Origin: Isoetes taiwanensis
Lineage: Eukaryota; Streptophyta; Lycopodiopsida; Isoetales; Isoetaceae
Length of the DNA stretch: 64,000 nucleotides
Direction of reading: 5' to 3'
NCBI GenBank assembly: GCA_021234155.1
Contig: JAJEKV010000008.1
Coordinates: 3,051,008-3,115,007, forward strand
The first letter of the stretch is position 1, and every line of letters starts with the position of its first letter. This document shows, piece after piece, positions 22,006 to 34,236 of the stretch. A program made the position numbers and the translations under genes. The notes under the pieces are model-generated. The model worked only from the letters and a program-made list of their open reading frames with translations, did no database searches and had not been told where the DNA came from.

Positions 22006-23051
22006 ATGACGCAAAGAAAGGCGTATTTGAAAAATGTGGCGAACATGTGGGCGATAATATGTAACTAATGGTCCGGCCGGAGGCCAGCGCATCTAGGCAA
22101 GTATTTTTCCCTTCGTCCTATGCCAGATCTCATAAGCATATTCTGCCCTACTGTATGTACCAACGAATATACCGCTCTACGTGATTTTGTGGGGAGTGCT
22201 TCTTTGCATTTGCAGTCTGGAGCTATGGCTCATGCAAGTAACCAGGTGGCGTGGATTTCACTTCTGTCTAGTCTTTAATCCTCGAATTTCGTTTTCGGAT
22301 CGACAAGCCGTGTTTTTCTCCTTTTTCATAGGATCACTGCTTGCGATTATCTTATAATAGTAACGGCTTGATCAATTCTAGCTGCTTTGATGTTTCTGGA
22401 CTTGTATATCAGGAAGTAAAATCGTGAGAAAAGATCGTTATATATACGAGAATTGTACTCCTCTGGAACAATTTCTTCTCAGGTGAAAGTTTGAATCATT
22501 GAATTCATTTCTTTTTGAGGTCTTTGTGATGTTTGTGCTCCATCTTTCGGCCAGCGTAGTGATAGGTATTTAGGTGCCTTTATATCAATGCTGTGGTTTC
22601 TTAAATGACAGATTGTAATGTAGGAAAGCTTCTGATTTATGGGAACATTTCTTTGGAGTGTTAATGAAAATGTTGGGAAGGTTTGCTTAAAACGCTCTTT
22701 TGTTTCCAATGTTGCAGGCATTCATGGATTTTGATTTCTGGGAATATCTATTTCAGCGATATTAATGTGCCTTTTTCTTGCCTCGGCCTATAGAAATAAC
22801 TATAGGCTGAGAAATATTGTGTTTTTAGTTAGGACTATGGGAATATGCCAATGGTTGTTGGTACTCACGTTCTATCTTGGTGAAGACATGGATGATGATG
22901 GGAAGGGCTCAAACTACTAGCTGCACTATGTCCTAGTTTGTGCATCAAATATCAGCTTGTACAAGTCAATTCTAGTGCATATATCTAAATTGAAGAGAGC
23001 AGGAGGATAGCTGTTTGACTGCAGCAAGTGTTTTAATTGCTGTATTAAAAA

Positions 23052-26000
23052 ATGGAGCATAATAATCCACAGCAAGGTGTTAAGCAAGGCGTTGCTCGAC
23101 GGGGCTTTGGTACTAGTCCATTAAGAGAGCTGTGGACTGCAGTCCACCTTGGAAATGTGCACGATGTGGATATAGCTTTAACACTTCTGAAGAAGAACAA
23201 TGTAAGCGTTGATGGAAGGACTGCATTTGGTTCAACTGCACTTCATATAGCAACATGGAGGAATCATGTTCCCATTGTCAAACGCCTGCTTGCAGCAGGG
23301 GCAGATCCAAATGTCAGGGTATGAGTTTATTGTAGTTTGTTTTTAATGCTTATCAAAATATCTTTATAGCTTCTCTCTTTCATATAAATGCGTGGGTCAA
23401 ACATGGGATGGAAATACATTGCTGATATGTATACAGTCCTGTTCTTGGTTGTTGCTCTCTTTTGTAGGATGGCGAGTCAGGATGGAGTGCTTTGCATAGA
23501 GCTTTGCACTTTGGACATCTTGCTGTAGCAGGCGTGCTAATTGAAGCAGGCGCTTCACATGTTTTGGAGGATTCGCAGGGGCGGACACCTGTTGACCTTG
23601 TGTCTGGTCCAGTATTACAAGCAATTGCAAACCCTAGCAATGCAGGTATTCTGAAAATTTGGGTTGTCACTATGGTGCCTAGGAGGTCAACCTATGTTGC
23701 TTGTGATCTATTTATCGGCCAATAATCAGGTACACAACGGAAATGAGTCTTGACAAGTCTAAGAATGCCCCTGTGATTGCCATTAATGAGGAGTTTTTTT
23801 TGTAGCTCGCAGTTATATTAGTTATATGAAAAGACTGCAGACTGGAAATAGACACGAGGCTTATGACAATGTCCAATTCTGTTTGCAGAATTTGACTATG
23901 TTAGAAATAGGCTTGTAAACAAAAATATAAATTTTGTAATGTCAGGATGTCTTCTTTATTCCTGGCCCTAGAGTGAAGGAGAAGTTTAAATCATGGAATG
24001 GCATCAGAAGGTGCAGTTATGACGATGTTATTGGCCACATGCAGGGATAACAGAGGTTTTTAGCTGGGGAAATGGTTCAAATTATCAGCTTGGAAATGGC
24101 ACTGCAGAAATTCAAAAATTGCTTGCCCATATTGATGGACTCCAAGGGCTTGACATCGTTGCTGTTGGTGCTGCTAAATTTCACAGTGTTGCAGTTACTT
24201 CCAAAGGAGACATTTATTCTTGGGGTTTTGGTCGGGGTGGACGACTTGGGCAAACTGAGTTTGATATTCATAGGTAACATGCTTTCCATCTGAGTCTAAT
24301 ATTCATAGGTAATATGATTTTTATGCAATCAACAAATATCTAGAACTGGTATGTTGCTTGAAAAACTCTCATCAAGATGTATCTCAGTGGTCAAATGGCA
24401 GTAATTACTCCAAGGAAAATCACAAGTGGACTAGGAGGTTGTCGCATCAGTGTAGTTGCAGCAGCGAAACATCATACTGTTGTTGCTACAAAAGGCGGCG
24501 AAGTATATACCTGGGGTTCAAATAGAGGTTTGCAAGTTTAGCGGTGTTTTTATCTGCTGTCATTATTAAATTTATCACTTATGTGTTAAGTTACTGCAGA
24601 GGGGCAGTTTGGTTATCCATTTGTTGATTCGCAGCCCACACCTCGGCGTTGGTTGCTGTATCTGCTTCGAACAAAAATAGTGCTGCAATTTCAGACGCTG
24701 GTGAAGTGTATACATGGGGCTGCAATAAAGAGGGGCAGTTAGGCTATGGTACCTCAAATTCTGCATCTAATTGCATTCCACGTTCTGTGGAGTATTTTAA
24801 AGGGAAGGCACTTGTTGCCATCTCTAGTGCAAAGTATCACACAGTTGCACTTGGATCAGAAGGAGAGGTGAGCCTGTAGGAACTTTTGCTTAGACTTCTC
24901 TTGATGGATTTACCGCATGATTATGACGTCGGTACAGTTGGAATATAGAACTTATTGTATTGCTTTTGCTATATGTTCTCTTAATTCAGCTGATGAAATG
25001 CTGATAGGGTGCTAAAACTACCTTTTTACCTCCAATTCTTACTAGCATAACCATTACAGGTGTATACTTGGGGCTATAAGATGGTAATGCCTAGACGAGT
25101 CTCAATCGCAAGGAATATAAAGAAAAGTGGACATGTTCCACTCAAGTTCCATCGTTTTGAAAGACTTCATGTTATTGCTGTAGCAGCAGGGCTGATGCAT
25201 AGCACTGCTGTATCTGATGATGGCTCAGTGTTTTACTGGGGCTCAGCAGATCCACATCCTCATGCCCATCAGGTATCTCCTATTTTTTTTTTCACTTCAC
25301 ATTTGAGGTTGTTGTGGCAAGTGTAACTTGAATATGTCTCATCTTATTACGCTATTGACATATAAGATTAGACTGTTTCTTTGTATGGTTGGAATTTTAT
25401 TGATTGGTTATGACGGGGAAATGGTCTAAACAACGCTCTTTTAAGGGGCAATTCACAAATACCAAACGCATCTCTCATTTTAGGAGCTTCTCAATAATTT
25501 TACATTTTCCAGATGTACATCCATGAAGATCCTTTCTCATGTGCCCTTTGCTTAAATTACTATTAAAACTTATGAGGTTGGCATTGAGAATTGAAAGATG
25601 AGTTGTCATGGAGGCTCTGAAATACATGTTCGTGTTATCTCGAATATAGTTGTAGGAAATAAGCCAATATTAATTTAAAAAATAATGGCCGTGCAATACC
25701 ATGAGAAATGCTTATGTGTTGAGGCCCTTTATTCTAGTAGTAATCATTGCCAGCTTTTGGATTATGTGCTTTTTATCCTATACATTAGCTTGTATTTCTA
25801 GTTTCTTTTTATGTTGCAATTCTTGAGCTTTACATGGTCTTTTCTATTGGCTTGCATTTCCAGTTGTTAGCGTTCAGTTAGGCATAAAATAGTATCAGTT
25901 GTTGCTGGGAAGTATAGAACTGCTGTTGCCACGAATACAGGAGATATATACATTTGGGATGCTGAGAAGTGCACAAAAGAATTTCTTCACATTCCTGCTC

Positions 26001-28320
26001 GTTCGTTTAAAACATATCGCATGCTTGTCAGTGGGGGAAACACATTCGCTGGCTGTATCACGTTTATACATGCCATCCTATATGGCGAAACCTATGGTTG
26101 AAGTACCTTCAATGATCAATCCAGTTGATGGGTTAGATAATGACGATGATGACGATGATGAAATACACAATCTTAGTTTTTCACCAGGATCAGAAAGAAG
26201 CAACATGGATGTCTCTGTGCCTCCTATTCAAAGCTTAAAGGGCATGTGTCAAAGAGCTATTAGGGAAACAATTGTTGAACCTAGAAATGCACTGCAGCTA
26301 CTTGAAGTTTCAGATGCACTAGATGCGGATCATTTGAGAAAGTATTGTGAGGTACATTTTGTGATTAAATATGCATATGTATCTTTTTCTATTCTGTTAT
26401 ATAATTGTACTGTTAGATCAAGCTCTTATTTAATTGCTCTTTGAAAAAGTTCACATTTTTTACTTCTCACTGATGTTCTCACAGGATATGATTCTTCGGA
26501 ACTTACCTTATATTTTAACGACGTCAGTTACAATGTTTGGACATTTAAGGCCATTGAGCATTGGAAAGTAGCTGGTATGTTGCCTCTTCTGAGCCATGGA
26601 GTCACAGACGTCTACCGACTCCAAGTGCAATTCTCTTGCCTATACTTGATAATGAAGATTGTGAAGTATATGAAACTCCAAGGGTCCATCCCCATGATTT
26701 TGAAGCAGTTGGAATCGTGTGTGATGGCCAAGTTGCATCAGAGGGATTCCTACATGAAGATCTGGGTGATAAAGCTGTTGTGAAGCATGTTAGGGCCCTT
26801 AAGAAGAAGTTACAGCAGATTGAAACTTTGGAATTTAAATTAGCGAAGGGTCATTTCCTTGACGATCAACAACTTGCAAAGCTTCAAACAAAGGTGATAA
26901 TTGTGAAGGAGCTTGAGATGCTCGAGTCTAAAAGTGTGCCACCACTAAGGCAGGAGGATTTGAAGGTCAGTGTTGACAACTCCCCAAGGGAACAGGTGGG
27001 AGGAATAAATGGCTCAGGGCACCAGCGCATAAAACCAAGAAGAAAGGTTAAAGGCAAGGGCACTCAAAAGACTCAGGAAAGTGAATATAAGAAGTCTAAG
27101 CCTGAGCAAGCATCGCCCTTGCCACAAAAGAATGAGAATACTGAAGACTATCAGGACAGTAGCAGAGACTTGCATGATAATTATGTAGCTGGGCCAGATG
27201 TCCTAGACATGGGGCCATCTTCGACAATTAAGAGCAAGGTACCAATAAGCTTTCATAATTGAAGCAAGTTGTACTTTCAAATATTCATAGTTTTAACGGG
27301 TTTGCATTTTTTGAAATAATGTTTCATCATCTCATCCGCAGGAGGACCGTATGGGCGTAATGAGTTCAACTGTCACTGGCACATCTGGGAGTTTGGCTGC
27401 TATTTCATTTCAGAAGACAAGTTCTTCATCTTGTGTTGATGCTCAGAAAACAGTGCAGACTCCTAGCAGTTGTCAAAAGAGTGCAAAATCAAAGGGAAGG
27501 AGGGGTGGGCTTTCTATGTTTCTGAATGGGACTTTAGATGCTTGTCCACAACCCCTTGAACGCAAAGTCTCACCTCCAATTGTTGTGAAAACTGAAGGTC
27601 CTGCCTGGGGTGGATTGAGAATGTCAAGGGGATCGTCGTCACTTCTTGAAATTCAGAGTCAGCAAATTATAGAATCTGACAACCAAGTGGCATTTCATGC
27701 CAGCAAGGATAAAGAAAAGCTTGTTGGTCATGGAGAGAAGGAAATGGAGAAGGTTGATGCGGTGCGGACTCCCTTAAGCAAATTTCTTCGTTCATCTCCT
27801 ATTGCAATGGCACCTCCGAAACAAAGCTCGGCTATCTCAACAAGCCCATCAGCACACAGTCCACCACCTTGGGCGGAAATGTCGCCTGGAAGTAAAGCGA
27901 AATCCTTGCGGGATATTCAAATCCAGCAGGTAATCTCTGCCTAGTTTTCAAGAGAATTACATTGAGTACTCTAAATTTCTTTGGGCATCAATTGGACTCT
28001 TTTGCTGTTCATGTCTTGGAAGTACTAGCTTGTCTCTTTGTTGAATGTATGCCTGGAAGGGTTCGGTTGTTAAAGGAATCTTACTTTGCTTTTCATAGTT
28101 ACGAACTGGAACATCAATAGACAAGAAATCTGGAAGTTCAGGCATTGGTCAGGCATCAGCACTTGTGGAAAACTTCACAAATAATTCTAGCAGATGGTTC
28201 AAGCCAGAGGTTGATAACCCTTCTCCTCTTCGTTGTATTCAAATAGAAGAAGCAGCAATGAAAGACTTGCGTCGGGTATACAAAAATGTGAAACTTGTGC
28301 AGAATAAGGAGAAGCTCTAA
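23052..28320 (+). CDS. Ankyrin-RCC1-BTB protein, IBTK-like (10 exons)
   Basis: Exons by splice signals: 23052-23318, 23468-23645, 24045-24273, 24388-24527, 24600-24867, 25060-25272, ~25863-26351, 26485-27238, 27342-27929, 28099-28320 (TAA). Exons 1-2 hold ankyrin repeats (AFGSTALHIATWRNHVPIVK; SALHRALHFGHLAVAGVLIE). Exons 3-7 hold RCC1 blades (VFSWGNGSNYQLGNG, IYSWGFGRGGRLGQ, VYTWGCNKEGQLGYG, VFYWGSADP). Exons 7-8 hold an acidic run and a BTB/BACK-like helical segment (EPRNALQLLEVSDALDADHL, ILRNLPYIL). The rest is a Lys/Ser-rich tail. The order matches the inhibitor of Bruton tyrosine kinase family; the plant role is not defined here, and CUL3 adaptor function is known for the animal member. 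Junctions are GT-AG, but the frame breaks near 24,648, 25,885, 26,012 and 26,560, so it is either a recent pseudogene or carries assembly indels. The start is the first ATG before the ankyrin exon. Confidence 0.88.
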
Positions 28321-28520
28321 CGTTAGGCTCAGATTTCAGGTTGATCTTTGATTGTATACTCAGCTTGAAGCTTGAGCATATCATTTAGGTTAAAAGAAAA
28401 AATGCAATGGAGCCGTGCCTTTATGAGCTTTGGCTTGTAACGTGTCTCTCCCAACAATTCATGCTGTATATTCTTGCTAACCCATTTCAAATGAATTCCA
28501 CGTAAATTGTGTACTTTGCA

Positions 28521-28546
28521 CTCCCCCTCCCCCTCCCCCTCCCCCT
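28521..28546. repeat. (CCCCCT)n microsatellite
   Basis: Four CTCCCC-type hexamers in tandem, about 200 bp after the stop codon of the ankyrin-RCC1-BTB gene, probably in or just after its 3' UTR. Confidence 0.9.
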
Positions 28547-28559
28547 GATCATTGTGGGC

Positions 28560-30860
28560 TGTTATGCCTTTGTTCTGCTATACAACTTATCAGAGAACGT
28601 TATTTGATCATGTGCAAGTCCCTTTTGCTGGAAAAGCCTGTCGAGGCTTTGACATGCTTGTTGGTTGATTTAATCTCTAAAGTCTGTAGCATAAGTTTAA
28701 TATGAACGAAGCATGCTAAAATTTGTGCCAATTATTTTTTTTTTCACGCATTTTCCCCTTCGTATACAAGTAAAGACAAGTTAGAAGACATCCCAGGCCA
28801 CGGAGTTAACCACAATGTACCATGTACATTTCTTTTAAAGAATGTCTAAAAATTTTAAATGAACGCATAAGTCTCCTCTGCCTTAAAATCAATTATAAGC
28901 TGCAAAGATGTGCCATGTAGTTGATGTTATGCGTCTAGGAGGCTGGATGGAGTGGCCGGCCGTAAACCGGCCGGTGGTGTTAGTAGTGGGCGGCACCGTC
29001 GGTGTTAGCAAAGCGGGCGGCACTGTCGCCTGTGGGTTTATGGTCCAAAACCATGACAGACGGCCGGCTCAACATAAAGGACAGGCAGACTATTTAGCCT
29101 TGTCTGCTAATGAGACCTCGACATGTGGCAAAGATTCTTCTTGAGGAACTCCCCTGATGTCGTTGGTCTACATTATGTATAAGGGAAAATACCCTTCGAA
29201 GCTTTTCCGTGGGCAATCTGGCGCCGCCTGTGATCTGGCGGCTCATTGGCATTGCCCTTGGAAAACCGAGGGTATTATTTTCCGTCTTGTGAGAAATAGA
29301 GAGGTTGAAATTACATTACATGAATGGCTATGGCGAGAATTTGTTTCCTTCTGGGATCACGGTTGTGGGGCATTCTTTCTTTGAATGCTTTCGCCTGGGA
29401 ATCAAACCTAGATATCTATGGCAATGCACTGTCTGCCGGATTTAAGCCAGAAACCATGTTGTGATATACATACTCCACCTTTTACATGAAAAGAAGACCA
29501 CAAGACTCATAGAACAGAGACAGAAGAAGCAAACCTTTAATACAATCCATTTGTCAGATTAAAGCACACAAATAGCATCAGTCATAAACTTCTAATTATT
29601 TCGTTTGGTATTTGGGGGCGGTATTTCTGGCATGGTTTTGCCAAGATTTCGCCTTTGTATTGTATGCGAAAATGTAGTCAAACTGTATTTTTTAGCTGAT
29701 TTGAGCTGCTTGTTGGCTCTGAAAGGTAGATGTTCCAAATTGGCCTGTGGGTATGTGTTTTGTTGGCGTTTCTAGGCATGGTACGAGAATGGAAGGCATG
29801 GAATGCGCACATGGGCATGTCTGTTGAGAAGACAGGTGTGGATTGCATACCATTCTTGTAGGTTCCAGAGAAAGATGTGCAATCTTTGAGCGATTGCAGT
29901 AGTCCGGTTGTTGTTTGCGCCATAGGGCAGATAAAGGATAGAAACAGGGCAGATGACAGGGCAGAGAGAGGCTTAACAATTCGTGGGGACTGAATCCGGT
30001 TGCTATGAGGAGGATACAGGGGCGACTTGTTGAGGGCTGGCGATTCGTCTCCTTGTTGAGGGCTGCCGATTCGATATTTTCAGAGATGCAGGCTGGGCAT
30101 TAAGGTGCAGGTGGGTTCAAATTCGGTGCTTGCCATTGGCATTGGCGCTAGAGGTCTTGATTGTGAAGTCCAGGACTCCGGCCCAAAATGATTCCGGCTC
30201 AGGATTGGTTAGGCCCATGGTCGATTCAGAATGCAGGTGTGCCGATTGCAGGCGATTGAGCCGAATAGCACAGCCAAGTAGCACAGTCGAGTAGCAGAGA
30301 GGGTTTTGGTGAGGCGTGGAGGTGTCAGTTGTGTTCGGTGGCAAAGATTGAGATACAGGGCACATGCCAAAAATGTGGTGATGCTGATTTGAAAGTGTGA
30401 TGTTCAGAGGCCGAAAGCGTTTTGGGAGAGCAAAGGATTTGGCGTGCGTTTTTATTTGGCAAAATGTTCATATCCATGGATCTGGAACAATCCCACAAAT
30501 ATACCGGGAATCAATGGTAGCAAAAAAGTGGCCCACTTTGATATTCAAAGCACGATATTGCGCTTGTAATGTTTAATATCTACGTCCCCATAGCATGATG
30601 GTCCTTGCTTTGGACGGCATAGCCAATTTCGACGACCTTCAAACTGGGTTGTTGGAGTTTGAACCAAAGCGCAAGGAAGCCAGGAGCTAAAATATATGCT
30701 AGGTTCTCACGGTCCAGCGTCTTCTGCAGATAAATCTAAAACTGAAATAGGGCCGGATCTTAGATAAAATCATCATAGCCATGAGCTGCAACTCAGGTGC
30801 CGAAATAATGAACAAAACAGGGGAGAGCTTAGCGGCGCCGCTTCGCCAATGTCGGAGAAG
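28560..30860. other. No gene recognised
   Basis: Intergenic. It contains a GGCCGGCC-rich patch near 28,953-28,975, a foldback at 29,183-29,284 and scattered short minus-strand ORFs without family resemblance. If the ORF1-like fragment at 30.9-31.8 kb once continued leftward, its remains are not recognisable here. Confidence 0.4.
29183..29284. repeat. Small foldback element
   Basis: Left arm GGAAAATACCCTTCG...GGGCAAT and right arm ATTGCCC...CGAGGGTATTATTTTCC are imperfect inverted repeats of about 45 bp with almost no loop. It resembles a MITE; target-site duplication was not resolved. Confidence 0.5.
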
Positions 30861-30861
30861 T

Positions 30862-31835
30862 TTACAGGTTATAAAACAAGCCTAATATAACAATAATTTC
30901 AACCTCCCGTTTATTACGTGTTTTATTCCGTCGCTGCCCTCGATTCTGCCACAAATCAATCTGGACTGTCCAACTGGCAACGATCAACGGTTGAATACAG
31001 TCTCCAGTCCTTCGCATTAAGAGAATAGCCCGGAGGGCTGTTTTCTGTTTGACAGGCCCAAAAAACAGCCCTCTGGGCCATTCCCCTAGATTGCCGAAAA
31101 TTCCATTTTTGGCCTTCGGAGGGCTGATTTGTGTGTGCACTAGGATTGTTGTGTGTGTTTGGCTTAATCTTCTGTGTTTTTGGCCAATTCTTTTGCCTGA
31201 AGCTCTGATCTTGCCATGCTCTATTGCCAAGAACTGTTTTGCTATGTTCTGCAGTGTGGCTTTGCAAGTAGTAAAAACAAGAAAGTGCAGGGTCAGATCG
31301 AAATATGGAATGCCAATTTTGTATTTGCTGTTTCCATGGCTCTCAAGAATCGCTAGAAGCATCAATATAACCAATGACAGCAGGTTTCAGAACTTTATTC
31401 AAAAGCTTGGAGATTGCTACCATTTTGAGAATAGGTGTGGAGTCTTCAAAGATGGTATCCAAGTGGTTTAGTAAAAACCATATGCCATTAGCCAAATGAT
31501 GCCACAATGACATGTGGATTTTTTGTTCTTGAAGCATTTACATTTGAAATATGGGAAATGAGTGCGCCACATCCTTTTCAAAAAGAAATCATCTATTGTT
31601 TCATTTGGAAAGGCCATGTGGCGTATAGCTGGATCCTTAATGCATACCTCATTAAAGAATGACATATCGAAGTTAACATCGGGTTAATATAGGAAAATGT
31701 TTTTTCAAGCACGGTGGCGGGATTTTTGGGTAGAAGCATGAAAGGGTGGGCAAAAAAGTCCCGATATTTTACATTTACAAATTCAAAATGTAAGGAAATC
31801 CCTCCCCGTAAATTATTATTCTTGGAATGAATCAT
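30862..31835 (-). pseudogene. Fragment related to ORF1 of the Penelope-like element
   Basis: Three overlapping minus-strand frames align in order with the ORF1 protein at 60.4-61.2 kb. Here: FFLKRMWRTHFPYFKCKC, then GIWFLLNHLDTIF, then ILMLLAILESHG and YFDLTLHF. There: FYIKRVWRSMCPYFKCVC, then AVWYMFNNLDYIF, then ISMTLLMAADPW and WADLKLNF. Frame changes occur near 31,470 and 31,345. No reverse transcriptase is attached. It is a diverged second member of the same ORF1 family in the opposite orientation. Confidence 0.6.
31028..31079. repeat. Hairpin
   Basis: GCCCGGAGGGCTGTTTT is followed after 14 bases by AAAAACAGCCCTCTGGGC, a near-perfect 18-bp stem. It falls inside the ORF1-like fragment on the minus strand. 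Confidence 0.7.
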
Positions 31836-32280
31836 TAATTAATAGGGCAAATAATTTTGAACTCTCCTTCCGCTCTCTGTTCAACCTCCCTCCTTTCGAA
31901 CCTCCATAGCCGAAAGCTTGACATCCATATTCGAACCTCCATAGCCAAGATCGGGACCTCCATAGCCAAAAGCTTGCATTTTCGAGAGAGCTGAAGCACC
32001 GGGGAAGAGATCATGACGAAGCGACTTGGAACAAAGACATCTCCAAGGAAATCTTTCATAACAAACACAGTAAAGCCCATGCCAAGGTCTCCCACTAGAG
32101 CGCACACCGAAAACTCAAGAGTGAGTCTTCTTGGATCGGGGAGGTCTTTGCCACCGAGTTTGACAAGGTAAGCATCAGGCACTTTAGGAGCAACAATTTT
32201 GATAGCATGTTTCGGGGCTAGTGCAAATAGTGCGAGGATGTTTGGGGTTCCAAGCCCCTGTTTGTTAGGGGTTATCAAGA
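31836..32280 (-). CDS. Unidentified ORF with short internal repeats
   Basis: A 147-codon frame whose C-terminal third comes from a small DNA repeat (ACCTCCATAGCC in three copies, 31,900-31,970). The N-terminal part (APKHAIKIVAPKVPDAYL, SVCALVGDLGMGFTVFVMKD) looks protein-like but is not recognised. It lies directly upstream, on the same strand, of the ORF1-like fragment and might be its N-terminal part. Confidence 0.25.
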
Positions 32281-32792
32281 GTGCGAGGATTAAGCCTATT
32301 TGGATGGCAGATTTTTTACGTGTATGAGCACGCTTTTTGTAGGAAGAACATTACAAATCATCACATTCCATTGTATTTTGCCCGAGCATATGCACTTCAT
32401 TACAAAGGAGTAAGCATTGATTGGGATGAGGTGAAAGCAAGTGCAAGCCTTCATTCAAAAGGCTCTAAAAAAGAATCGACTGACGACGTAATTAACTACT
32501 GAAGAAAGGCTTCCAATGTTAAAGCTATTAAATGTATGCCCGGGTAGAATTGGGGCAGCGGTTGGAAATGATGAAAAGGTGGAGGGAAACAAGAGCATTA
32601 GATTTTGCCTCCATGCTTGATGAAATGAGACTTTAAAAAGAGAAAAAGGAAAACAATGGAAATTGAACTGTTGAAGCATGAGAGTGATAAGAGCTTCTTG
32701 ACAAGACTTGTGCGAGAATAAAGATGCAAAAATATGTGAGCGATTCAATTGATTATGGCGAGGTTTAAAAGCAAGCGGGGAAGCCAACCGAT

Positions 32793-33065
32793 GTGCAAAT
32801 GGCTTTGGCATCCCATTTAGAGGAGGAGAAACCAAGTTATATTGCTGACTTAGATGCTCTAATGATTCCCATTGATTGTTTAAAGGCTGATTTGCAAGAA
32901 TTAGAAGCTGCCATTGAAAAAATCAGCAAGGATATGGAAGTTAATTACAACTGTGAGAATAGAATAAAGGAGATGATTAAGCATTTGGAAAGATCAGACC
33001 CGATAGGCCTGCAGCCCGCTCCCATAAATATGGTCTGTTATATGAAAGAGCACTATGCAAAATAA
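32793..33065 (+). CDS. Unidentified coiled-coil ORF
   Basis: A 90-codon frame with a heptad-like pattern (LKADLQELEAAIEKISKDME, IKEMIKHLE). Similar charged reading occurs upstream from about 32,390 with several frame breaks, suggesting a longer degraded gene. It could be the N-terminal part of the following gypsy element's gag, but no zinc knuckle or capsid motif supports that. Confidence 0.25.
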   Translation: MQMALASHLEEEKPSYIADLDALMIPIDCLKADLQELEAAIEKISKDMEVNYNCENRIKEMIKHLERSDPIGLQPAPINMVCYMKEHYAK

Positions 33066-33364
33066 TATTTAAATTAGTTAAGACTGCACCGCTGCTCTGG
33101 GCAGACTACAGATCTTGAATGGATATTTAATCTGGCAAAGGGGCCCAAAGGTACAATCGCTGCCGATATTGGAAAAATCTTTAGCTTCCTCTAGTATCCA
33201 ACTAAGATTTCTAGTGATTTCGCTTCAAGATTTGTAGCAATTTCTTTTGCAGGGCCTTTGCAGAAATTATAGCAATGCTAAAGAAAGATTAGCAGAGCCG
33301 ATTTCCCTGCAATGCAAAGCAGAGACTGGCCACCTTTTCTCAGACTACTCCCACACTTCTTGAC

Positions 33365-33825
33365 ATGCTTATTCCATCGGATAAGATCAGCAAGGCATTT
33401 TTCATCTCTATATCATGGAAATCAGAGGTTGGAAGGTTGGAAGCATTGGCGCAACTTGATTGTGGTGCAAATGCTTGCTTTATGGATAGTGCGTTCGCCA
33501 GTAAGCATGCATACCTAGAAGCAAGATTGAGCATCCCAGTTCTGTCAATGTGATTGATGGACGGGAGATCTCCTCAAGTGCCATCACAGAATGTACTGCG
33601 CCTCTTCAGGTTTTGTTCGAGGGAGTTTTTTGTAGCATTTCCTTCAATCTCATCGCTAGTCCACATGCGTCAATAGTTTTGGGTCTACCTTGGCTCGAGA
33701 TACATAACCCACAGATTGATTGGCATACTAGATCATTTCGATTTGCTGGTTCTAGCTCTAGTTCCAGTTCATCTACAGTTCAGGCCTCTGCACCAACATC
33801 GATTTCAGTCCGTGCAGTATCGTAG
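33365..33825 (+). pseudogene. Gypsy protease
   Basis: Two overlapping frames carry LEALAQLDCGANACFMD (retropepsin active site, DCGA in place of D-S/T-G-A) and, after a shift at 33,550, DGREISSSAITEC and IVLGLPWLEIHNPQIDW, the flap and C-terminal signature of this protease group. It passes into a serine-rich stretch and then the repeat linker. Confidence 0.8.
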
Positions 33826-33869
33826 GCTCCTGATTCCGTCGTGCTGTTCCTATTTCTGCTCCATGTTCT

Positions 33870-34115
33870 GATTCGACTTTTGTCTCTGCTCCATTTCATG
33901 CTCCAGATTCTAACCATATTCTCGATGATATCCCAGCTCCAGTTCTTGCTCAAGTTCCTGCTCTTGCTCCTGCTCTCGCCAGTTCAGTTCTGCTCCTACT
34001 TACGCTCCAGTTCTTGCTCTAGTCCCTGCTTCAGTTCCTGTTCCAATTGCTCCTGTTCTCGCTCCTGCTCATGTTCCTGCTCTTGCTCATGTTCTTGCTC
34101 CTGCTTCTATAGAGG
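33870..34115 (+). repeat. Minisatellite encoding an Ala/Pro/Val-rich linker
   Basis: Tandem GCTCCTGTTCCTGCTC-like units between protease and RT. In the element's own frame they would encode alternating Ala, Pro and Val; the apparent Cys/Ser-rich ORF in another frame is an artefact. Confidence 0.7.
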
Positions 34116-34236
34116 CTTCTTCACGCCCCCAATTTCATTTCTCGAAGATTTCTCTTTGCAAGTTTATTAAATCTAGAAAGCAAGATCCAAGTTCAGTATT
34201 TGCAATCCAGGTTCACCCTCGGCTAGCTCTGCAGCA

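Noticed and set aside
32200-33330. 5' LTR and gag of the chromovirus
   Set aside because: No copy of TGTGACGACC, no PBS and no zinc knuckle were found upstream of the protease, so the element is treated as 5'-truncated.
33841-34170. Cys/Ser-rich ORF resembling a small secreted protein
   Set aside because: Wrong frame of the Ala/Pro/Val minisatellite between protease and RT of the chromovirus.
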